Shown: positions 1 through 4,871 of the stretch, in pieces
Layout of the letters: every line of letters starts with the position of its first letter
Position numbering within the stretch: position 1 is the stretch's first letter
Origin: Stephanodiscus triporus
Lineage: Eukaryota; Bacillariophyta; Thalassiosirophyceae; Thalassiosirales; Thalassiosiraceae
Assembly: GCA_036939755.1 (NCBI GenBank)
Contig: JALLAZ010001076.1
Coordinates: 1-10,369 of the forward strand
Direction: 5' to 3'
DNA: 10,369 nt
The notes under the pieces: generated by a model
Databases searched by the model: none
The model's input: only the letters and a program-made list of their open reading frames with translations
Told to the model about the DNA's origin: nothing
Program-made: the position numbers and the translations under genes

Positions 1-842
1 GGTGCACCCCGGCGGCCTTCATGTGGTCCTGGGTACTGCAGTACCCATTGTACCGTGCAGAATCCTTGGGGATCTGCTGCGCTGTCGCTTGGGCGGCGGT
101 AAAAAGCTTCTCGGGGAGCTTCCACTCGACCCGAAGTGCCTTCCCCCCCTCGTCGAGGGTGATGTTCGGCTCCTCGCTCTTCGTGGGCACACCGCCGTCG
201 TGGAAGACGACGTCGATGTAGTTCTTGGTCTCCTTCGACCAGGGGTTGACGGTGTACCCCTTCTTGCACGTCGTCGAAAAGTAGGTCGACGCGGACTTGC
301 CCGAACGCTGCTTCTTGGAGGCGTCGATGACAACGACCTCTTCCCCAGTCATCTTGGGGGCAGCCCTCTTCGCGGCGGGCTTCTTGGTGGTCTTGTCGTC
401 TTTGCCCATGATGGATGGGTCTTCGTTCTCTTGCTCGTTGTCGTCGTCGGCGGCGGCGGCGTCGTCGTCGTCGTCGTCGTCGCTCGTGTCTTCGTCGTCG
501 TCCTCCTTCTCCTCTGTGATTTAGAGAGCAGACAGGACAAAAGCTTCGTTAGATAATAGATAAAATAACATATAAATAACGAAATTCTATACCTCCTGCT
601 GCGAGGCGAGCTCGGAAACCGGCGTAATGCTCTTCGATTTCGAAGGAGCGAGCGTACGTTCGGAAGTTGCGGCGGAAGTTGATGGGATCACGCTCGCGAA
701 AGTGGGTGTGTCGCACCCTTTCGATGTACTGGGTGTCGTCGGTCCTGGTTATATCGACCCTCTCTTCGTCGATAAGCCTTTGAAGCCGATCCTTATCCTC
801 TTTACACCACGGCTTAATAGCAGGGGCATCGGCCTCTGCCAT
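1..842 (-). CDS. Two-exon accessory protein of the transposon, 3' partial (Myb/SANT-like N-terminus plus unknown domain)
   Basis: Exon 1 is 842-593 and exon 2 is 513 to the left edge, joined across a 79-bp intron in phase 1; the joined frame stays open to position 1 (254 residues seen). Exon 2 has no start of its own and is easily missed. Residues about 10-75 hold a Trp, a charged ED pair, regularly spaced Leu/Ile and a run of Arg/Phe/Tyr, weakly resembling the Myb/SANT-like proteins that accompany PIF/Harbinger transposases. Residues 84-115 are very acidic (seven Asp in a row at 95-101, four Ala, three more Asp). Residues 121-137 are Lys/Arg-rich and could be a nuclear localisation signal. 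From about 158 a second domain begins (YFSTTCKKGY, YIDVVFHDGG, LRVEWKLPEKLF) that looks rich in beta strands; I do not recognise it. The gene is divergent from the transposase, with 581 bp between start codons. Exon structure is well supported, the Myb-like call is inference, and a host gene is possible. Confidence 0.68.
440..484. repeat. Trinucleotide repeat coding for Asp and Ala runs
   Basis: A near-perfect trinucleotide tract, read on the plus strand as three GTC, four GGC and seven GTC triplets. On the minus strand it encodes three Asp, four Ala and seven Asp in the linker of the accessory protein. Tracts like this change length readily, so the linker is probably variable in length between copies. 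Confidence 0.85.
514..592 (-). other. Intron in the accessory protein gene
   Basis: On the minus strand the donor reads GGAG|GTATAG and the acceptor AAATCACAG|AGGAG. The intron is 79 bp and much richer in A+T than its exons. It contains an in-frame stop (TAA at 551-549) if not spliced. Removing it joins exon 1 in phase 1 to a long acidic frame that stays open to the window edge; the other frame reachable with a nearby AG gives only a short Arg/Thr-rich peptide. Confidence 0.7.
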
Positions 843-988
843 GATATATTGTGGCAGGCTCGCGGTGGAGGTGTGTCATTTTCCGTTGTTGCTGGTGTTG
901 CTGCTTGGTTGTTGCGTGGTACGATAGGATAGAATGGGGATTCATGCGCGCGCCAGCCAGCCATCTTGCGCGCCAGCCGAGCCAATGC

Positions 989-1023
989 GTCAGTCATGAC
1001 TACGTATGTAGCATGATACTGAC
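989..1023. repeat. Imperfect palindrome centred on TACGTA
   Basis: The left arm begins GTCAGTCATG and the right arm ends CATGATACTGAC, around a central TACGTA. The arms pair with small insertions and one mismatch. It lies directly left of the denser inverted-repeat cluster. Confidence 0.55.
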
Positions 1024-1043
1024 AAGTTTCTCCTGGAACTTGT
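1022..1043. repeat. Short inverted repeat, 9-bp arms
   Basis: ACAAGTTTC (1022-1030) and GGAACTTGT (1035-1043) are inverted copies with one mismatch and a 4-base loop. The core AACTTG/CAAGTT recurs in the tandem repeat at 1195-1250 and in CAAGTTCCGT at 1253-1262. Confidence 0.65.
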
Positions 1044-1044
1044 T

Positions 1045-1104
1045 TTTCGTGTTGCACGTTTTCGTGCAACTCATTCGAGTTGCATGAAAATCTGCAACAC
1101 GAAA
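1045..1104. repeat. Long inverted repeat, 28-bp arms with a 4-base loop
   Basis: The arms are 1045-1072 and 1077-1104, and the loop is ATTC. The outer 12 bp (TTTCGTGTTGCA / TGCAACACGAAA) and the inner 7 bp (GCAACTC / GAGTTGC) are perfect; three mismatches lie between. The left arm contains a second, competing palindrome, GTTGCACG-TTTT-CGTGCAAC (1051-1070). As RNA or single-stranded DNA it could form a stable hairpin; as duplex DNA it offers paired sites for a dimeric protein. Confidence 0.85.
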
Positions 1105-1121
1105 GCCCCCAGTACGAAACC

Positions 1122-1165
1122 CACGAATTCCTTCGTGAGGCCGTGCAACTCGGTAGCGTTGCACG
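1122..1165. repeat. Two adjacent inverted repeats
   Basis: The first is CACGAA-TTCC-TTCGTG at 1122-1137. The second is CGTGCAAC (1142-1149) and GTTGCACG (1158-1165) around an 8-base loop. Both pairs of arms are perfect. The second uses the same 8-bp arms as the palindrome at 1051-1070. Confidence 0.75.
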
Positions 1166-1169
1166 AAAA

Positions 1170-1193
1170 CATGCAACTCAAACGAGTTGCATG
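1170..1193. repeat. Perfect inverted repeat, 10-bp arms
   Basis: CATGCAACTC and GAGTTGCATG flank the loop AAAC. The arms match the inner arms of the long inverted repeat at 1045-1104, and the segment 1158-1193 aligns without gaps to 1051-1086 (29 of 36 positions identical). Confidence 0.85.
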
Positions 1194-1194
1194 C

Positions 1195-1262
1195 GCACGG
1201 AACTTGCACGGAACTTGCACGGAACTTGCACGGAACTTGCACGCAAACTTGTCAAGTTCCGT
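1195..1262. repeat. Tandem 11-bp repeat (4 perfect units) with an inverted copy at its end
   Basis: GCACGGAACTT occurs four times head to tail at 1195-1205, 1206-1216, 1217-1227 and 1228-1238, followed by a diverged unit (1239-1250). CAAGTTCCGT at 1253-1262 is the exact inverse of ACGGAACTTG in unit 4. The array ends about 160 bp upstream of the transposase start codon, where an operator or enhancer would be expected. Confidence 0.9.
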
Positions 1263-1423
1263 ACCGCGCTACATACGCGTGGATCCGAAGGACAAGGAAT
1301 AAAAAATCCAATCCCATCAAATCTCAACAGACGAAGCATGCGGAAACATAGCAGAAAAAAGAACTCATGTGCTATCTGACGCACCCACGCAAAAAAGCAC
1401 AACAAAAACACACAACACACAAG

Positions 1424-2571
1424 ATGAGTGCTTCCGCTTCCGCCGCTCCTTTGGTCGCCGCCATCTATGATAGCGAGGAGGACAGCCCAAGGATGGGCAA
1501 GGTGAGTGACGCCGTCGACGACGACACTACTGTCGTCGACGGCGACACGAGCGACGACGGCGACGACGACGATGACGTTGAGGACGACGAGACATTGGAC
1601 GATATTTTTTTCGATGCTGCCCAGAATATCATGAACCGCGTGAGGCGGCGGGTAGGCACGGCGGCGAGGGAGGACCGCCGCTTCCGGGAGCACTTCGGCG
1701 CGCCCTTCGCGATCGTCCGTTTGGTGTGGGACATGCTTGTTGAGGGCGGCCTGCTCCCCGAGAAGGGCAGGCCGAAGCATCTGCTTTGGGCGCTCTATTT
1801 TTTGAAGTGCTACCCGAAGGAGGGCCCAGGTTGCGCCGCCGTCGGAGGGTCGAAGGGTGCCATCGACCCCAAGACGATGCGCAAGTGGGTATGGCTCTTC
1901 ATCGAGCGCATCAACGACCTATCGGACGAAGTGGTAAGTGTATTTTTGACGTCGTGCCATCCCAAAAATTATACTCACCACCTCCTTTGCATCGTCGTCG
2001 CTCTCTCGCGAAACCACAGATCGATTTCAAGAGCCGTCTTGTCGACGACCAGCTGAACGATTGTCTCATGACAATCGACGGCACCGACTTCCGCATCCAA
2101 CAGAAGGGGGCCGCCAAGAAGGGGAACGTCTTCGGCTCCCACAAGTATGCGGGCAAGTCGGCGCTCCGGTATGAGCTGGGGATCGATATCCTCAAGGGAA
2201 ATCTTGTCTGGGTGGAGGGGCCGTATCCCGCCGGCGCCTGGCCGGACATCAAGATCTTCTTAAACACCCTCGCCGGCCACCTCCTGCCGGGCGAGCGCGT
2301 GGAAGCCGACAACGGCTACGTGGGGCACCCTGACAAGATCAAGTGCCCCAACAACGACTGCAATCGCGCCGAGAATCTTGCGATGCAGTCGGCGGCAAGG
2401 TCGCGCCACGAGACCTTTAACGGCCGCCTCAAGAACTGGGGGATCCTCGAGAGGAAGTTCCGCCACGACATCCGGCAGCATGGGAGTATTTTTTATGCCT
2501 GCGCCATCATCACCCAGCTCATCATCGCAAACGGAGAGCCATTGTTTGAGGTCGAGTATGGGGATAACTAG
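1424..2571 (+). CDS. PIF/Harbinger-type DDE transposase, two exons, 353 aa
   Basis: Exon 1 is 1424-1933 (170 codons) and exon 2 is 2020-2571, with a phase-0 join. The protein would cut and rejoin transposon ends. Residues about 28-62 are strongly acidic. Residues about 75-165 are helical-looking and may be the DNA-binding region (RFREHFGAPF, RPKHLLWALYFLK). The nuclease domain follows with MTIDGTDF (Asp190), VEADNGYVG (Asp267) and SRHETFNGRLKNWGIL (Glu301), matching the DG(T)..., D.GY.G and HE..N.R.K signatures of the DDE_4/Harbinger superfamily. The triad is complete, with no frameshift or early stop in the spliced frame, so this copy may be intact. I chose the ATG at 1424 because it follows a CA-rich leader and has A at -3; an in-frame ATG at 1367 would add 19 residues from that leader. 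The gene is divergent from the accessory gene, and its stop is about 165 bp from the presumed right end of the element. The family is secure; intactness and activity are inferred. Confidence 0.9.
1934..2019 (+). other. Intron in the transposase gene
   Basis: The 86-bp intron has a strong donor (GTG|GTAAGT) and acceptor (AACCACAG|ATCGAT). The exon 1 frame runs on and closes about 37 codons past the acceptor, while the catalytic domain is in another frame. Splicing joins ...LSDEV to IDFKSRL and restores one continuous transposase. Confidence 0.9.
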
Positions 2572-2612
2572 TTAGCTAGGAGTAGTAATTTCATAGTAGT
2601 GCATCGTAATAT

Positions 2613-2688
2613 TTCATACTTTTAGTATGCTAAACTGCGAATTCATACTTTTAAATACGATAATAGTAAAACTAATAATTCATACTTT
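2613..2688. repeat. Three subterminal copies of TTCATACTTT
   Basis: Exact copies occur at 2613-2622, 2642-2651 and 2679-2688, spaced 29 and 37 bp apart. The first is part of a small hairpin, CATACT-TTT-AGTATG (2615-2629). Repeated subterminal motifs near one end are typical of DNA transposons and often bind the transposase or its partner; binding here is inferred. Confidence 0.75.
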
Positions 2689-2702
2689 ATCACTCAGATA
2701 CT

Positions 2703-2736
2703 GGGGGGAATGAGTATCGTACAGGAGGAGCCCCCC
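2703..2736. mobile_element. Candidate right terminus of the Harbinger-like element
   Basis: A 34-bp segment begins with six G and ends with six C. PIF/Harbinger termini usually start with a G-run at the 5' end and so finish with a C-run at the right end, which fits an end at or near 2736. The matching left terminus would lie beyond position 1, so neither the inverted repeat nor the usual 3-bp target duplication can be confirmed. Confidence 0.4.
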
Positions 2737-2811
2737 ATTTCCCTCAACCTCACTTCAACTACTACTTATGAAGACCGTACGCAACAACACAAAATAAATA
2801 TTCAACGCAAC

Positions 2812-4770
2812 ATGGCCGACTGCTCTGCGTCCGGAACCGCCATCGACAGGGTCATTCAATTGGCCGTCGCGTCGTCCGCCCGGGGAAACAATGGCGCCGC
2901 CGCCGCCGCGTCCGCGACCGCCTCCGCGGCGACGCGAGCGTTCGCCGATTTCCTCGGCGGGACCACGATGGCCGCCGACTCAGTCGTGGGGGGCATGCTG
3001 GGAGGAGGGGGAGGAGGGCTGATCATGCCCATGGCCCCGTTGCGGACTCTCGGCGGGAGTTCGAACGATGCCATGATGGTATCGCAATACATGGACGTTA
3101 ACGATGCAGCACGATTGGACGATACGTGGGCCGCTGCCGCTTCGTCCCGTAGCTCCGCTCCAGCGAGTCGCGTCACGAGACAACATCACCATCAACACCC
3201 TAATCAAATGATGCAGCATCAGGCGCCCATGCAGGGACAGATCATGTCGATGCAAAACGCTGCGCCACAGCATGGCATGGTGATGATGCACTATCACCAT
3301 CAGCAACAATTGCAACATCAGCAGATGATGATGATGCAACAGATGCAAATGCAGCAACATCAGATGGCGGCTATGGTTCAGTATCAAAAACAACAGCAGC
3401 GGCAGCAGCAAGTGATGGAACAAAATAGCGCATCTGCCATGAAAGTTGCGATGCACGCTGAAGTCGCGAGTCAATATGACGAGCGAGTGATGCAACAAGA
3501 AGATGATGACGTCGCCACCGTAAGCGAGGATGATGCCATTCATCACGAGGGAATAACCGACGACGCCTCCATAGAACGCTTAGCGCAGGCTTGGCGCGAT
3601 GCGGAGGCGGAATACGCGCAGGAATTCGACAACGACCACGACTACGTCGACGACATCGGATACGATGCGAGCGATTTAGGGGGGTTGTATTCAGCCGCGG
3701 ATACCGCAACGTCGACAGCGGGAGAGGCGATGGTAGAGCCGCACTATCAATTTTCCGAGGCCAGCCAGAATTACGGCTGTATCCGAACGACGACCACCGA
3801 CGTCCCGCCTCAAGGTCTCGCGTACCCCCAGAATTTGTACGAGCAGGGCCTACGGCATTTCGATGAGGGTAATATATCGGAAGCCATCCTCTGCTTCGAG
3901 TCGACGTTGCGTAACATCGACCCAGAACATGCCGATGCATGGCGAATGCTCGGTAAATGTCACACGGAGAACGACGAGGATCAGAAGGCCATCGTGTGTT
4001 GGCTGCGCAGCCTTGAACGCGATCCGTTCTCCCCGGAGACATTGTTGGCGTTGGGCGTGTCGTATGTCAATGAATTGGACCATGAGAAAGCCATTGAGTC
4101 ATTGAGAGGCTGGGTAGCGAATCACCCGTTGTATGCAGGAATGATCGACGACAATATTGATGCAAATGGAGTGGAGGAAGACTTGTACGGAAGTGCCTCC
4201 TCCCCCGAAGACGAGACGGTTGATGCACAGCAGCAGCTGGGAGGACAAAGGCGAATGAGAGCCCAGACCGCGGTCGAAATGCGCGACGTGGAACGGCTAC
4301 TGCTCCGCGCGTTGGACTACGATCGCACGGCGGACGCCGCCGCGGACGTTTACGAAGCCCTGGGCGTGGTGTACAACGTCAGTCGCGACTACGACGCGGC
4401 CGCCGACGCTTTCCGCAGAGCGATCGACGTCCGTCCGATGGATTATCAGCTGCGGAACAAGCTGGGGGCGACACTCGCCAACGGGAATCGATCCGACGAG
4501 GCCCTGCCATCGTACCGCGAGGCACTGAGCCTCAAACCAAAGTACGCAAGAGGATGGCTCAATATGGCCATATCGCACAGCAACCTACATAACTATACCG
4601 AGGCTTCGCGTTGTTATTTGCAGACACTGAGCCTGAACCCCGACGCGAAGCACGTTTGGAGTTATTTGAGGATTGCATTGACATGCGATGAAAAGTGGGA
4701 TCTCTTGCCGTTTGCAGCATCTCAGAATTTAAGTGCCTTTCGTGACCATTTTGACTTTGTAGACTATTGA
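2812..4770 (+). CDS. PEX5: Peroxisomal targeting signal 1 receptor PEX5, 652 aa
   Basis: PEX5 binds proteins with a C-terminal SKL-type signal (PTS1) in the cytosol, delivers them to the peroxisomal membrane and is recycled by ubiquitination. Residues about 341-652 form the TPR cargo-binding domain: LYEQGLRHFDEGNISEAILC opens the first repeat, NKLGATLANGN (549-559) is nearly identical to the matching animal PEX5 segment, and RGWLNMAIS follows. YQF at 312-314 precedes the TPRs as in other PEX5 proteins. Cys4 fits the conserved N-terminal Cys used for monoubiquitination. Residues 124-204 are a Gln/His/Met-rich tract and about 61-67 are Gly-rich. Only two Trp occur before the TPRs (106, 261), and neither is in WxxxF/Y; YAQEF at 268-272 resembles that motif with Tyr for Trp. 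I chose the ATG at 2812 because it places Cys4 correctly; an in-frame ATG at 2710 would add 34 residues, partly from transposon-end DNA. Length is normal for the family. There is no intron. It converges with RRP5. Confidence 0.95.
   Translation: MADCSASGTAIDRVIQLAVASSARGNNGAAAAASATASAATRAFADFLGGTTMAADSVVGGMLGGGGGGLIMPMAPLRTLGGSSNDAMMVSQYMDVNDAARLDDTWAAAASSRSSAPASRVTRQHHHQHPNQMMQHQAPMQGQIMSMQNAAPQHGMVMMHYHHQQQLQHQQMMMMQQMQMQQHQMAAMVQYQKQQQRQQQVMEQNSASAMKVAMHAEVASQYDERVMQQEDDDVATVSEDDAIHHEGITDDASIERLAQAWRDAEAEYAQEFDNDHDYVDDIGYDASDLGGLYSAADTATSTAGEAMVEPHYQFSEASQNYGCIRTTTTDVPPQGLAYPQNLYEQGLRHFDEGNISEAILCFESTLRNIDPEHADAWRMLGKCHTENDEDQKAIVCWLRSLERDPFSPETLLALGVSYVNELDHEKAIESLRGWVANHPLYAGMIDDNIDANGVEEDLYGSASSPEDETVDAQQQLGGQRRMRAQTAVEMRDVERLLLRALDYDRTADAAADVYEALGVVYNVSRDYDAAADAFRRAIDVRPMDYQLRNKLGATLANGNRSDEALPSYREALSLKPKYARGWLNMAISHSNLHNYTEASRCYLQTLSLNPDAKHVWSYLRIALTCDEKWDLLPFAASQNLSAFRDHFDFVDY
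3181..3420. repeat. CAR/ATG-rich low-complexity tract coding for Gln, His and Met
   Basis: Repeated CAA, CAG, CAT, CAC and ATG codons encode residues 124-204 of PEX5. The complementary strand gives a long His/Leu-rich open frame that is only a shadow. The region is likely disordered and variable in length. Confidence 0.85.
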
Positions 4771-4871
4771 AGATAGTGGTGGCAGGAGCGTAACTGTAAA
4801 TGCAACATAAAAGAACCTACTATTCATTTTAAGCGTCTAATGAATGCGAGTATACCACTTTAGATTCTACT
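4771..4871. terminator. Shared 3' region of the convergent PEX5 and RRP5 genes
   Basis: Only 101 bp separate the two stop codons, so both transcripts must end here or overlap. A perfect inverted repeat, ATTCATT (4822-4828) and AATGAAT (4839-4845), sits in the middle. No exact AATAAA is present on either strand. Termination function is inferred from position. Confidence 0.45.

Larger units (their letters stand above)
843..1423. promoter_or_regulatory. Divergent promoter region between the two transposon genes
   Basis: This is the 581-bp space between the start codons of the minus-strand accessory gene and the plus-strand transposase, so it must hold both promoters. Features seen are an 11-bp direct repeat GCGCGCCAGCC at 948-958 and 968-978, an imperfect palindrome at 989-1023, a series of inverted repeats from 1022 to 1193, and an 11-bp tandem repeat at 1195-1238. 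An A-rich stretch near 1298-1308 (AATAAAAAAT) could act as a TATA-like element for the transposase. The CA-rich stretch 1390-1423 looks like its 5' leader. Promoter function is inferred from position only. Confidence 0.6.
2572..2811. other. Noncoding region: transposon 3' flank, presumed right end, and PEX5 upstream region
   Basis: From 2572 to about 2700 the DNA is AT-rich with repeated TTCATACTTT motifs. A sharp change to a G6/C6-bounded segment follows at 2703-2736, then a pyrimidine- and A-rich stretch that looks like the PEX5 5' leader. The PEX5 promoter must lie in or very near the transposon sequence unless transcription starts within about 75 bp of the ATG. Confidence 0.6.

Noticed and set aside
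2..556. Open plus-strand frame of 184 codons, Val/Leu-rich
   Set aside because: It is the complement of the accessory gene's second exon and intron; its low-complexity Val run mirrors the Asp-coding repeat, and it runs across the splice sites of the minus-strand gene.
1105..1116. CCCCCAGTA shared with the complement of the segment near 2696-2708, as a possible terminal repeat pair
   Set aside because: Only nine bases match, the flanks differ, and an end at 1105 would split the element's promoter; probably chance.
1195..1262. Tandem repeat as a CRISPR-like array
   Set aside because: Units are 11 bp and contiguous with no spacers, and the surrounding genes are eukaryotic with introns.
1367..1423. 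Upstream in-frame ATG for the transposase
   Set aside because: The extra 19 residues come from CA-rich leader-like sequence with no domain character; the ATG at 1424 has A at -3. Not fully excluded.
2710..2811. Upstream in-frame ATG giving PEX5 a 34-residue extension
   Set aside because: It would move the conserved N-terminal Cys from position 4 to 38 and would be partly coded by the presumed transposon end; the ATG at 2812 gives a typical PEX5 N-terminus.
2980..3546. Long minus-strand His/Leu-rich open frame
   Set aside because: It is the complement of the Gln/His/Met tract and neighbouring codons of PEX5, with no domain character of its own.
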